In this document: positions 1 through 10,477 of the stretch, one piece after another
How positions within the stretch are numbered: the first letter of the stretch is position 1
Layout: the number at the start of each line of letters is the position of its first letter
From: Caulobacter sp. Root343
Lineage (GTDB): Bacteria; Pseudomonadota; Alphaproteobacteria; Caulobacterales; Caulobacteraceae
DNA: 64,000 nt
Assembly (NCBI RefSeq): GCF_001425745.1
Contig: NZ_LMDF01000006.1
Coordinates: 568,036-632,035 of the forward strand
Direction of reading: 5' to 3'
Notes under the pieces: generated by a model
Seen by the model: only the letters and a program-made list of their open reading frames with translations
Told to the model about the DNA's origin: nothing
The model's database searches: none
Translations under genes and position numbers: made by a program

Positions 1-980
1 TTGACCATGACGTCATCCGACGGGTCAAGGATCAGCAGGGCGAAGGTCAGGAACAGCGAACGGTCGAAGTCGGCCGCCTTGCAGATCACCGCCAGGGCGT
101 CCATTTCGCGACGCTCCAGGATCTTGCGGGCGGTGTGGAAGTCGACCTCGGCCATGTCGGCCAGGGCCACCAGGAACAGCGTCGTCTTCTTGCCGCGCAG
201 CATGTTGGCCAGCATCTGCGGCGAGATCGGGCCCTTGGCGCGCAGGGCCTGGAGCTCGGCTTCCGCCTCGGCGTGATCGGGCGGCAGGGCGCCGTCCTGG
301 GTGGCGACGCGCTTGCGGCCGGCGGCGAGGGCGGCTTCCAGCGTCGCGGGATCGACGCCGGCGTTGCGCTCCATGATCCGGTCGCGCAGGCGGGCCTCAA
401 CCACGAAATACATTTCGTTCAGCAGGTCGACCGGCAGGCTCTGACGGTCGATGACCGCCTCGTGCAGAGCGGGGTTGGCGGCGGCGCGGTCGACGACGGT
501 CTCGTGCGCCTGGCGCGACAGCACCGCGCCCTCGTTGCGGAGCAGGACGCCCAGGGTGTCGTCGTCGCCGCGCGCCACGATGGCGTCCGACACCACGCTG
601 GAGACGCTGGGACGCTGCGAGATGGCCCGCAGGTGGTCCTGGCCCTTGGTGCGGGCGACGTGCAGCAGGTCCTCGTCGGTGAGGGCGTTCGAGCCGCGCA
701 GGATCGGCTCGGCCACCACGATCGAGCTCGACGCCAGGGTGCTGGACAGGCCGCGTGGCGCGACCGGGGTTTCACCCAGGCGGGTAGCCAGTTCGATCTG
801 GACGGCTTCTTCCATGTCGCCGGCCAGCTGGCTCAGCACCTGGTCGAACAGCGCCATCTCGACCGCGTTGCCGCCGTCGGCCGCGAACAGCAGGTCGGTG
901 ACGCCGCGCAGCAGTTCCCGGCGCTTGGCGCTGGAGGGCTCGTTGGCCAGGGCGATCAGGTCGTTGAGGCGCGACTGCAT
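1..980 (-). CDS. DUF2336 domain protein (3' end outside window)
   Basis: The reading frame is open from an ATG at 980 down to the window edge, giving at least 326 residues; the C-terminus is missing. It begins MQSRLNDLIALANEPSSAKR and is largely helical and soluble. The N-terminal half (about residues 80-190) matches the DUF2336 pattern, a HEAT-like helical repeat region with a conserved LTDEDLL stretch and repeated short helices. DUF2336 proteins are common in Caulobacterales and Rhizobiales. Their biochemical role is unknown; some have been linked to signalling. The ATG directly abuts the stop of the secreted-protein gene upstream, so the two are probably co-transcribed and translationally coupled. 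Family call is good; function is unknown. Confidence 0.75.
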   Translation of the reverse strand, partial: MQSRLNDLIALANEPSSAKRRELLRGVTDLLFAADGGNAVEMALFDQVLSQLAGDMEEAVQIELATRLGETPVAPRGLSSTLASSSIVVAEPILRGSNALTDEDLLHVARTKGQDHLRAISQRPSVSSVVSDAIVARGDDDTLGVLLRNEGAVLSRQAHETVVDRAAANPALHEAVIDRQSLPVDLLNEMYFVVEARLRDRIMERNAGVDPATLEAALAAGRKRVATQDGALPPDHAEAEAELQALRAKGPISPQMLANMLRGKKTTLFLVALADMAEVDFHTARKILERREMDALAVICKAADFDRSLFLTFALLILDPSDDVMV

Positions 981-1628
981 CTACCGGTCGCTGTCCTTCT
1001 TGGTCTTGCCCGACGAGCCTTGGGCAGGCCATTCGCCGTCATCGCGCGGCTTGTCCTCGTCCTCGGGCGCGGAGGCCGGCGGGGCGATCAGGACCATGCG
1101 CGGCGGACCGGCGGCGGGAATGGCGTCGGGGATCATGCCGAACTGACGGCCGACGGAATAGGTGCGAGCTCCGACCTGACCGGCCGGCAGCGCGAACGGC
1201 TGCTGCGGGGCCTGGACGGGCGCGGCATAGGCCACCGGGACCGGCATGGTGTTTGAAGGCGCGGCGGCCGGGGCGTCGTAGATGCTTCGCGGCAGGTCGC
1301 GGGCTGGCGGCGCGTAGGCGGGGACCTGAGGCTGGTAGGTCGCGCGGACCGGCTGTTGCGGCTGGGGTTGCGGCCCGGCCTGCGATGCGCCGCGAGCCCA
1401 CCAGGGTTGAGCCTGCGACGCGGCCTCGGCGGTGGGGGCGACGATCTCGCGCTTGCCGCTCCAGCCCAGGGCGCGGCCGGAATAGGCTTGGCCGGTATAG
1501 CCGGGAGCTCGGCCGTTCACGGCGACAGGCGCGCGATCCGGCGCCGGGCCGTAACGGCTCTCGCGCGAGCCGTCCGCGTACGCGGAGGTCGCGCAGGCCA
1601 GGGCGGCGATGAGGGCGATGCAGCGCAT
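981..1628 (-). CDS. small secreted proline/alanine-rich protein, unknown function
   Basis: A 215-residue protein with a short Sec signal (MRCIALIAALACATSAYADG, cleavage probably after SAYA). The rest is low-complexity and rich in Pro, Ala and Gln, with a PQPQPQQP stretch near residue 90 and an acidic then basic tail (EDEDKPRDD, GKTKKDSDR). No catalytic motif is visible. Its stop codon directly precedes the ATG of the DUF2336 gene, which suggests one transcript. It is most likely periplasmic or envelope-associated. I do not recognise a family. Confidence 0.6.
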   Translation of the reverse strand: MRCIALIAALACATSAYADGSRESRYGPAPDRAPVAVNGRAPGYTGQAYSGRALGWSGKREIVAPTAEAASQAQPWWARGASQAGPQPQPQQPVRATYQPQVPAYAPPARDLPRSIYDAPAAAPSNTMPVPVAYAAPVQAPQQPFALPAGQVGARTYSVGRQFGMIPDAIPAAGPPRMVLIAPPASAPEDEDKPRDDGEWPAQGSSGKTKKDSDR

Positions 1629-1688
1629 GGGGCCGATCCGGACGGAGTCTTAGGTCTCCTGTCGTAGCCTCAGCGGCTTAATCTTGGC

Positions 1689-2447
1689 CTAACGTCCGCG
1701 CCAAGAGTCCAGAAGTCGACGTTCCAGCTGCTCCATCGCGGTGTGCAGCACCACGCCCAGCACCGCCAAGGTCAGCAAGGCGGCGAACACCTTGGCCGTC
1801 TGCAGGCGGTTGTAGGCTTCGAGGATCCGCCAGGCCAGGCCTTGGGCGCCGCCCGAGCCGGCCACGAACTCGGCCACCACGGCGCCGATCACGGCCAGGC
1901 CAGCGGCGACCTTGTGCCCTTCCAGCAGGGCGGGAACGGCCGACGGCAGACGCAGGCGGACGAGGCGATGCACCGGGCTGGCGCCATAGAGGTCGAACAG
2001 GCGCGCCAAGTCGGGGTCCACCGCCTTCAGGCCGGTCAGCGCGCCCGAGAAGATCGGGAAGAAGGCGACGACCGCGGCCAGGCCGACCACCGCGCGCTCG
2101 GGATGATCGATACCGGCCCAGATGGTGACCAGCGGGGCGATGGCGACCAGGGGCGTGACCTGCAGGGTCACCGCGATCGGTCGGACCGCGTCCTCCAGCA
2201 CGCCGCTCAGACTGACCGCCAGGGCGAGAGCGCAAGCTGCAAGGCTGGCGATGATCAGGGCCAGCAGAGCCGTCGACAGGGTGGCCCAGGCCGAGGCCAG
2301 CAGCAGCGGCCAGGACTGCAGGAATGCCGACCAGATCGCGCTGGGCGTGGGCAGCAGATAGGACGGGACCGCCAGGATCCGGCAGGTGACTTCCCAACCG
2401 CCCAGCAGGACGGCGATCAGGATCAGGGGCGCCAGGACGCGTTTCAC
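1689..2447 (-). CDS. ABC transporter permease, NMT1/THI5-taurine-nitrate type
   Basis: A 252-residue inner-membrane permease of the BPD_transp_1 family, with an N-terminal membrane helix (VLAPLILIAVLLGGWEVTC) and about six segments in all. The EAA-loop region is recognisable around KAVDPDLARLFDLYGASPVHRL. The start is a GTG at 2447 that overlaps the TGA of the ATPase gene by four bases (GTGA), a typical translational-coupling arrangement. It forms the membrane channel of the importer encoded by this and the next two genes. Close relatives carry taurine, nitrate, alkanesulfonate or pyrimidine precursors; the substrate cannot be read from the permease. Confidence 0.85.
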   Translation of the reverse strand: MKRVLAPLILIAVLLGGWEVTCRILAVPSYLLPTPSAIWSAFLQSWPLLLASAWATLSTALLALIIASLAACALALAVSLSGVLEDAVRPIAVTLQVTPLVAIAPLVTIWAGIDHPERAVVGLAAVVAFFPIFSGALTGLKAVDPDLARLFDLYGASPVHRLVRLRLPSAVPALLEGHKVAAGLAVIGAVVAEFVAGSGGAQGLAWRILEAYNRLQTAKVFAALLTLAVLGVVLHTAMEQLERRLLDSWRGR

Positions 2448-3193
2448 GCGGCGCGCTCCGTCGCCCGCGCCAGCAGGGCCGAGACCGCCTCGGCGGAGGC
2501 GCGGAAGGCCTCGGTGGTGCGAAAGCCCGGCGGACGGACGACGGGACCGTCGATCGCGACCTCGCCGGCGATCCGGCCAGGGCCCGGAGTCATGACCACG
2601 ACGCGGCGAGCCATGTAGACGGCCTCCTCGACATTGTGGGTCACGAACACGACGGCCGGCGCCAGTTCGGCGGCCAGAGCCAGGACGTCGTCGGCCAGGG
2701 CGCGGCGGGTGATCTCGTCCAGGGCGGCGAACGGTTCGTCCAGCAGCAACAGGCGCGGCCGGGTGACCAGGGCGCGAGCCAGCGATGCGCGCATGGCCAT
2801 GCCGCCGGACAGCTGGGCCGGGCGGGCGGCCAAAGCTCCGCCGAGGCCGACCTTGCCGAGGGCTTCGTCGGCGGCCGCACGGGCTTCGGCTTTCGCGGCG
2901 CCGGCCAGCTCCAGCGGCAAGGCGACGTTGTCGCGCGCCGACAACCAAGGGGCCAGTGTCGGGGACTGGAAGACCACCGAGGTCTCGCCCCGGCCGGCCG
3001 CGCGGGTCACCTGTCCACGCGTCGGGACCTCGAGACCGGCCAACAGGCGCAAGGCCGTGGACTTGCCGCAGCCCGACGGCCCGACCAGGGCGACGATCTC
3101 GCCGGGCGCCAGGCTCAAGTCGACCGGGCCTAGCGCGCGACCGCGGGCATAGTCGACCTCGACCCCGGCGAGGCTGGCGATCGTGGCTGTCAT
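2444..3193 (-). CDS. ABC transporter ATP-binding protein
   Basis: A 249-residue ATPase of the SsuB/TauB/ThiZ class. Visible motifs are the Walker A GPSGCGKST, a Q-loop in VVFQSPTLAPWL, the signature LSGGM, the Walker B LLLLDEPFAALD and the H-loop in VFVTHNVEEAV. The ATG at 3193 overlaps the stop of the binding-protein gene by four bases (ATGA), and its own stop overlaps the permease start by four. The signature is LSGGMAMR where LSGGQ/M-RQR is usual, a mild departure that leaves the core intact. It powers import through the adjacent permease. Confidence 0.88.
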   Translation of the reverse strand: MTATIASLAGVEVDYARGRALGPVDLSLAPGEIVALVGPSGCGKSTALRLLAGLEVPTRGQVTRAAGRGETSVVFQSPTLAPWLSARDNVALPLELAGAAKAEARAAADEALGKVGLGGALAARPAQLSGGMAMRASLARALVTRPRLLLLDEPFAALDEITRRALADDVLALAAELAPAVVFVTHNVEEAVYMARRVVVMTPGPGRIAGEVAIDGPVVRPPGFRTTEAFRASAEAVSALLARATERAA

Positions 3194-4200
3194 TGGCCCT
3201 TGGGCAGGAACTGCAGCGTGTAGGCCTTCTTGTAATCCATGTCCTTGGGGTAGACGCCCTGCTCGGACGCCACCTTGAAGAACTCGGCCCAGCGGGCGTC
3301 GGTCATCAGGCCAATGTCGGTCTTGTCGGACTCGGCGCTGACGATGCCGTAGGACCGCATCTTCTCGCGGGCCTGGTCCAGGACGTCCTGGGTCATTTCC
3401 GGATTGTCCTTCAGGATCGCCGCATCGCCCGGCTTGGGATCGCCGTAGAGGTAGGACTTCCAGCCCGCCGCCGTGGCCTCGACGAAGGCCTGCACGGCCG
3501 CCGGGTTCTTGGCGATCAGGCTGTCGGGGACCAGGGCCATCGAGGCGTAGGCCGGATAGCCGCTGTCGGCCAGCAGGAACACGGCCGGCTTGATCTTGCC
3601 TTCCTTCTCGATGAGGTACGGCTCGCTGGTGGCGTAGCCCTGCTGGATCACGCGCTTGTCGGCCAGGAACGGGGCGCTGGAATAGTTGTACTTGCGCACC
3701 TGGTCGTCGCTGAACTGGTACTTGGCCTTTAGCCAGACCCAGAAGGCCGTGATCGACGCGTCCGACAGCAGGATCGGCCGGCCCTTCATGTCGGCGATGC
3801 CGTTGATGCCCTGGCCGGGGTGGGCGATCAGGACCTGCGGGTCCTTCTGCATGAACGCCGCGACGGCCTTTACCGGGGCGTTCTCCTTGGCCAGGTTCAT
3901 GACGATGAAGCTGTTGGAGCCGACGCCGACGTCGACCGCGCCGGTGGCCAAGAGCTGAGGCACGTTCACGGCCGGGCCGCCCTGGATCAGGGTCACGTCC
4001 AGGCCGCGCTTCTTGTACTCGCCGGTCGCCAGGGCCTGGTAATAGCCGCCCAGCTCCGCCTCGGCCCGCCAGTCGGTAGCCAGTTTCAGCTTGGTCTCGC
4101 CGGCGGGGGCCGCGTCCTTGGTCGGTGCGGGCGAACAGGCGGCGATCAGGGCCGTCAGGCCCAGGGCGGCCCCCATGGTGACAAAGACGCGGCGACGCAT
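3190..4200 (-). CDS. ABC transporter substrate-binding lipoprotein, NMT1/THI5-like
   Basis: A 336-residue periplasmic binding protein with a lipoprotein signal (LTALIAAC lipobox, Cys at about residue 22) followed by a low-complexity linker. The fold fits NMT1/THI5-like or SsuA-like proteins: an early ATDWRAEAELGGYYQALATG stretch, then QGGPAVNVPQLLATGAVDVG in the part of the fold that selects substrate. Proteins of this type bind hydroxymethylpyrimidine precursors, nitrate, taurine or sulfonates. The early WRAEAELGGYYQA resembles ThiY-type thiamine-precursor binders, but no thiamine gene or TPP riboswitch lies nearby, so the substrate remains open. It is the first gene of the three-gene importer operon. 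Confidence 0.82.
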   Translation of the reverse strand: MRRRVFVTMGAALGLTALIAACSPAPTKDAAPAGETKLKLATDWRAEAELGGYYQALATGEYKKRGLDVTLIQGGPAVNVPQLLATGAVDVGVGSNSFIVMNLAKENAPVKAVAAFMQKDPQVLIAHPGQGINGIADMKGRPILLSDASITAFWVWLKAKYQFSDDQVRKYNYSSAPFLADKRVIQQGYATSEPYLIEKEGKIKPAVFLLADSGYPAYASMALVPDSLIAKNPAAVQAFVEATAAGWKSYLYGDPKPGDAAILKDNPEMTQDVLDQAREKMRSYGIVSAESDKTDIGLMTDARWAEFFKVASEQGVYPKDMDYKKAYTLQFLPKGQ

Positions 4201-4280
4201 GGATTTGGGCTCCCTCGATTTGAGGCCAAGTTAGGGGGCGGAGAGCTGAGTTCCAAGCGGGAAGCGGGCGGAATCCATGA

Positions 4281-4411
4281 CTCCGATCTCCCCGGCGAAA
4301 GCCGGGGCCCAGATGGAGGAATGCCGGGGTAGGTTCCAAAGGCGCGGCGTTGATCCCGTCAGCCAAAAGCGCCATGGGATCTGGGTCCGGGCCTTCGCCG
4401 GGAAGGTCGGG
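4281..4411. repeat. REP-like intergenic palindromic element, family 2
   Basis: Two related arms face each other in the gap between the importer operon and the hybrid kinase gene. The left arm has a perfect hairpin, CCCCGGC-GAAA-GCCGGGG (4290-4307), followed by CCCAGAT. The right arm (about 4382-4408), read on the minus strand, is TTCCCGGCGAAGGCCCGGAC followed by CCAGAT. A single arm-like remnant appears again near 13141-13162. This is the shape of a bacterial palindromic interspersed repeat of the REP/BIME kind. It may act as an mRNA 3'-end stabiliser. Confidence 0.55.
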
Positions 4412-4423
4412 CTCTCTGAACCC

Positions 4424-6499
4424 CTAAACCTCGGGCGTCACCTTGTGTTGCAGCCAGCGCTCGACCTTGGCGTAGAGCACCTCGCGCTGGATGGGCTTGG
4501 CGATGTGGTCGACCATGCCGGCGGCGTAGCAGCGCTCGACCTGGCGGGGCAGGGCGTCGGCGCTCATGGCGATGATCGGAACATCGCCGGCTGGCGCGCG
4601 CAGGGCCTTGATCGCGCGGGTCGCCTGCAGCCCGTCCATCTGCGGCATGTGGATGTCCATCAGGATGATGTCGTAGTGGCCGTTCGTGGCGCGCTCGACG
4701 GCCTCCTTGCCGTTTTCGGCCAGGTCGACCTCGCAGCCGACCAGGGTCAGCAGGGCCGCGCCGATCTCCAGATTGATCGGGTGGTCGTCGACGATCAGGA
4801 TCTTGGCCGCGCCGGGCCTGGGGATCTTCGGGCGCTCGGGCGCGGCGATCGGTTCGACGGTCGGGGCCGACAATTCGATCCAGAAGCAGGAGCCCCGCCC
4901 GGCGACGCTGTCGACGCCGATCTTGCCGTCCATCACCTCGACCAGGGCCCGGCAGATCGCCAAGCCCAGGCCCGCGCCGCCGTGCAGGCGGCTCATCGAA
5001 CTGTCGGCCTGGGAAAAGCGCTGGAACAGCAGGGCCTGCTTGTCCAGGTCGATGCCGACGCCGGTGTCGATCACTTCGAAGCGCAGGCGGTCTTCCAGGT
5101 CGCCGGGCTCGACGATCAGGCGCGCGTCGATACGGCCCTCGTCGGTGAACTTCACGGCGTTGTTCAGCAGGTTGATCAGCACCTGGCGCAGGCGGTCGGC
5201 GTCGAGGTCGTGCAGGGCCTCGACCGGGTCGATGATCGTCAGGTCCAGGGCGAGACCCTTGGCGCGGGCCTCGGGCGCCATGATCGCCACGGTGTCGCGC
5301 AGCAGGGCGGCGGCCGAGGTCGGCTGGGGCAGCAGCTCGATCTGGCCGGCCTCGACCCGCGAGAAGTCCAGAATGTCGTTGACCACGGTGAGCAGGGCCG
5401 CCCCGGCGCTGTCGATCAGATTGATCTGTCGGCGGACGTCGGGCGGCAGATCCTGGCGCGTCGCCAGCAGCTGGGCGAAGCCCAGCACGCTGTTCAGCGG
5501 CGTGCGGATCTCATGGCTCATGGTGGCCAGGAACTCGGTCTTGGCCTCGGTCGCGGCGAGTGCGCGGCTGCGGGCGGCGCGGGTCAGCAGCTCACGGCGC
5601 AGCAGCAGGCGCTTGAGGCGATCCTGCTGGGCCAGGGCCAGGCCCGCGGCCAGGCTGGTATAGAACAGCACCGCCATGAACACCTGGATGGTCCGGGCCT
5701 GGGCGACCGGGCCCAGAATGGCGTTGAACCGGGGCGAGGCGCCGGACATGGCGATCGGCAGGGTGATCAAGGCCACGATCAGCGAGGCCATCGCCGCGCC
5801 GCGCGCGCCCAGGCGGTAGGCGGTGGCCAGGGCGATCGGGAAGATCAGGAACGGCGGGGCGCCCGAGGCCGGGTGGGCGCACAGCAGGGTGACGGCGGCG
5901 ACGGCGAACAACAGCAGCAACTGCTCGGGCCACGGCCGATAGAACGAGCGGCGGTGTTCGGCGTCGATCAACACCAGGGTCGCGGGCAAGGCCACGGCGA
6001 GCCCGAGGGCGCAGCGCAGGAACCAGTCGGTCAGCGCCTGCAGGAACGGCCCGGAGAACCCTCCCGCCAGGATCGCCGCGCAGAGCAGCGCGCTGGCCGC
6101 CGCGACCGGTGTGGTGACGGCGGGCAGCAGGGCCAGCGATCGCAGAGTGCGGATACGCGGCGCGCCGCGCCAGAAGCGAAGGCAGATCCCCCAGACGGCC
6201 ATGGCCTCCCCGGCGTCGATCGCCGTGTACAGGAGCGCCCGCGGGGGGCTGTCGCCGACCAGCAGGTCGATGACCAGGTGGAAGACGACGAAGACGATCA
6301 TCAACGAGACGCGGCGCGAGCCGCCCAGCGTGATCAGGCCTGCCGCCAGCAGCGCGTTGGCCGGCCAGAAGGCGGCCACGCCCAAGACGCTGCGCGTCAG
6401 ATATTCGCTGAACGCCAGGCTGACGACGACGGCGGCGGACAGGCCCAGCAGCAAGGCGGTCTGCCGTCTCTGTTCCTGCTTGGCCGGCCTGTGCGGCAT
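4424..6499 (-). CDS. MASE1-domain hybrid sensor histidine kinase
   Basis: A 691-residue membrane-bound hybrid kinase. Residues ~13-290 form a MASE1-like sensor with about eight hydrophobic segments. A HisKA dimerisation domain follows (TMSHEIRTPLNS, phospho-acceptor His329), then an HATPase_c domain (N-box NLLNNAVKF, G1 DTGVGID, G2 GGAGLGLAI), then a C-terminal receiver domain with acidic pair DD at ~571, phospho-acceptor Asp615 (LMDIHMPQMDG) and a KP lysine near the end. MASE1 is an integral-membrane sensory domain of unknown ligand. No cognate regulator or HPt gene is adjacent, so the output partner is unknown. A GGGGGA ribosome site lies about 10 bases before the ATG at 6499. Confidence 0.88.
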   Translation of the reverse strand: MPHRPAKQEQRRQTALLLGLSAAVVVSLAFSEYLTRSVLGVAAFWPANALLAAGLITLGGSRRVSLMIVFVVFHLVIDLLVGDSPPRALLYTAIDAGEAMAVWGICLRFWRGAPRIRTLRSLALLPAVTTPVAAASALLCAAILAGGFSGPFLQALTDWFLRCALGLAVALPATLVLIDAEHRRSFYRPWPEQLLLLFAVAAVTLLCAHPASGAPPFLIFPIALATAYRLGARGAAMASLIVALITLPIAMSGASPRFNAILGPVAQARTIQVFMAVLFYTSLAAGLALAQQDRLKRLLLRRELLTRAARSRALAATEAKTEFLATMSHEIRTPLNSVLGFAQLLATRQDLPPDVRRQINLIDSAGAALLTVVNDILDFSRVEAGQIELLPQPTSAAALLRDTVAIMAPEARAKGLALDLTIIDPVEALHDLDADRLRQVLINLLNNAVKFTDEGRIDARLIVEPGDLEDRLRFEVIDTGVGIDLDKQALLFQRFSQADSSMSRLHGGAGLGLAICRALVEVMDGKIGVDSVAGRGSCFWIELSAPTVEPIAAPERPKIPRPGAAKILIVDDHPINLEIGAALLTLVGCEVDLAENGKEAVERATNGHYDIILMDIHMPQMDGLQATRAIKALRAPAGDVPIIAMSADALPRQVERCYAAGMVDHIAKPIQREVLYAKVERWLQHKVTPEV

Positions 6500-6849
6500 G
6501 CTCGTTCTGTCCCCCGTTCGGCCCGCTCTTTGGCGCGGCGGTCAGGCGTCGGACGGCCGAGCGCTCGGGAGCCACGCCAATTGCGGCGCCGCGCACGGCT
6601 CTCTGCCGTGGACGACGACGCCTCCATGAATACGCTCGCCCGCGCGCCAGTTGCCCGGCTATCGCCCGATGTGTCGTTTCGCCGCAGGACGCCTCCGACA
6701 CGATCCGACTCCTAAGCGATTGTATTTCCAACGTGCTTGCGTTCTGGCCCGGCTGACAATGCATGGCCCCGTGCACAATTCAAGAGGGCGCTAGCGCTTC
6801 GGGCCGTAGCGATCCAGGGTTGCGGCCGCGCCAGGTTGGCCACTCCGGA
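6500..6849. other. 350-bp intergenic stretch without a recognised gene
   Basis: This gap lies upstream of the minus-strand kinase and downstream of the minus-strand YbjQ gene, so it must hold the kinase promoter. No reading frame in it has plausible coding character or a supported start. I see no clear hairpin terminator or operator. Confidence 0.4.
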
Positions 6850-7167
6850 TTAGAGGACGACGGCCGTCCCCGAAACCGACACCATCATCATCTGGGCGTT
6901 GGGGCCGACGGTGTTGTAGTCGAGGTCGACCGCCAGGATGGCGTTGGCGCCGACCTTCTCGGCTTCCTTGACGAGCGCTTTCAGGGCGTCCTCGCGGGCG
7001 CGGGCCAGGACGCGCTCGTACGACTTGGAATGGCCGCCGACGAAGTCACGGATCGCCGCCAGCAGGTCCAGCACGACGTTCGCGCCCAGGATCGACTGGG
7101 CATAGATCGCGCCCTTGTACTCCTGGACCGGGTGGCCTTCGATGAACGGCGTAGTCGTGATCAGCAT
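6850..7167 (-). CDS. YbjQ/UPF0145 family protein
   Basis: A complete 105-residue protein of the UPF0145 (YbjQ) family, once annotated as a heavy-metal-binding domain. It starts MLITTTPFIEGHPVQEYKGA and ends with the family-typical strand and loop (GANAILAVDLDYNTVGPNAQMMMVSVSGTAVVL). Family members assemble into small oligomeric rings or pentamers; the function is unproven. The start is supported by an AGGA site about seven bases upstream. It is transcribed divergently from the DUF4112 pair. Confidence 0.85.
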   Translation of the reverse strand: MLITTTPFIEGHPVQEYKGAIYAQSILGANVVLDLLAAIRDFVGGHSKSYERVLARAREDALKALVKEAEKVGANAILAVDLDYNTVGPNAQMMMVSVSGTAVVL

Positions 7168-7350
7168 CCGGGAATCCTGGGCCGCAGTGCGGTTAACCTA
7201 GGCGCAAACGTCGCCATTCGCGAGGGGCTCCCCCGAAAAGCGACGCTTTCGGCCCCGGGGTTCGCGCGACGGGGGAATCTGGGGCTATGGCCCTTCCTGC
7301 ACGGCCACGCTTGGGGCAGATTGCCCGCGTTTACCGTCCGGAGCCGCCTG

Positions 7351-7812
7351 GTGATCTTCGCGAAGTCGCACATCGAGCTGCACAACATCCGCAACAATGT
7401 CGAGCGGGTGAAGAAGCTCTCCGACAACGTGGTCGGCGTTGGTCCGCTGGGCATCGGCCTGGACGGCCTGCTGACCTGGATCCCCGGCGCGGGCGAGCTC
7501 TACAGCTTGGGCGCCGGCGGCCTGATCGTGCTGGACGCCGTACGAGCTCGCGCCGCGCCGATGATCGTCATCCAGATCTGCGCCATCATCCTGATCGACA
7601 CCGTGGCCGGCTCGATCCCGGTGGCGGGCAAGGCGATCGACGTGCTGTTCACCGGCCACAAGTGGTCGGCCGACATGCTGACCAAGCACATGGACGACAC
7701 CATCTATTTCGAGGGCTCGCGCAAGGACGTGCAGGCCACTCAGGAATATCGCGAGCTGCTGGCCCGGATCCAGTCGGGCAAGGAAAAGCGCCGGGTCGTG
7801 TTCCTGGGCTAG
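7351..7812 (+). CDS. DUF4112 family protein, copy 1
   Basis: A 153-residue protein starting at a GTG at 7351 with a GGAG site seven bases upstream; the frame is open further 5' but has no better supported start. The core contains the DUF4112 signature GVGPLGIGLDGLLTWIPGAGELYSLGAG in two pieces (NVVGVGPLGIGLDGLL, TWIPGAGELYSLGAGG), then a hydrophobic segment (MIVIQICAIILIDTVAG) and a second GxIPVxGxxIDxLF motif. DUF4112 proteins are small predicted membrane proteins of unknown role. A homologous gene of the same predicted length follows after 37 bases, a tandem duplication. Confidence 0.75.
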   Translation: MIFAKSHIELHNIRNNVERVKKLSDNVVGVGPLGIGLDGLLTWIPGAGELYSLGAGGLIVLDAVRARAAPMIVIQICAIILIDTVAGSIPVAGKAIDVLFTGHKWSADMLTKHMDDTIYFEGSRKDVQATQEYRELLARIQSGKEKRRVVFLG

Positions 7813-7849
7813 GTCGGATCGACACAAGAGGCGGAGCGTTCAGATCAGC

Positions 7850-8311
7850 ATGACCGACGACATCTCCGCCACCTCGGCCTATTCCGACCATCACGAGGGT
7901 CGCCGCGCCAAGGCCCATCGCGCCTGGCGGTCGGCCGAGACGGTCAAGCGCCTGTCGGACCGACTGATCGGCGTCGGCCCCTTCGGCATCGGCCTGGACG
8001 GCGTGCTGGCCTGGGTGCCGGGCGTGGGCCTGGCCTACGGCCTGGGCGCGGGCGCGCTCCTGATGGTCCACGCCTTCCAGGGCGGCGCCTCGGTGGCCAC
8101 CCTGGCGCGGATGGCGGCCTATCTGGCGGCCGACAACCTCTCCGACACCGTGCCGGTCCTGGGCTGGGCCGTCGACACCCTGTTCCCCGGCCACCTGATG
8201 GCGGCCAAGGCGCTGCAGAAGGACATCGAGTCCCGCCACGGCTTGCCCGAGGAGGTGGCCTTGGAACGGTCGCGGAAGAAGCGCGGGCTGTTCCGGAAGA
8301 AGAGCGGCTAG
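7850..8311 (+). CDS. DUF4112 family protein, copy 2
   Basis: A 153-residue paralogue of the preceding gene. It shares the framework VGPFGIGLDGVLAWVPGVGL and the second motif DTVPVLGWAVDTLFPGH, but differs in the N-terminal 30 residues (charged, His- and Arg-rich) and has a strongly basic tail (SRKKRGLFRKKSG). The ATG at 7850 has a GGAG about 13 bases upstream, a rather long spacing. The two copies are probably co-transcribed. They run convergently into mutB, with only nine bases between stops. Confidence 0.75.
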   Translation: MTDDISATSAYSDHHEGRRAKAHRAWRSAETVKRLSDRLIGVGPFGIGLDGVLAWVPGVGLAYGLGAGALLMVHAFQGGASVATLARMAAYLAADNLSDTVPVLGWAVDTLFPGHLMAAKALQKDIESRHGLPEEVALERSRKKRGLFRKKSG

Positions 8312-8320
8312 CGACAGGCT

Positions 8321-10474
<2,154 letters not shown>

Positions 10475-10477
10475 GGC

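Noticed and set aside
4201-4423. TPP riboswitch before the NMT1/THI5-like importer
   Set aside because: The gap lacks the CUGAGA and ACCUGA aptamer elements; what it holds is the family 2 repeat.
4277-6715. 812-codon plus-strand frame over the hybrid kinase gene
   Set aside because: It is the mirror of a GC-rich real gene: rich in Arg, Gln, Gly and Asp, no domain, no ribosome site. The minus-strand kinase has all motifs.
6763-7350. Upstream extension of the first DUF4112 gene to an ATG at 6763
   Set aside because: It would run through the oppositely oriented YbjQ gene and add non-conserved sequence; the GTG at 7351 has a proper ribosome site and gives the length of the paralogue.
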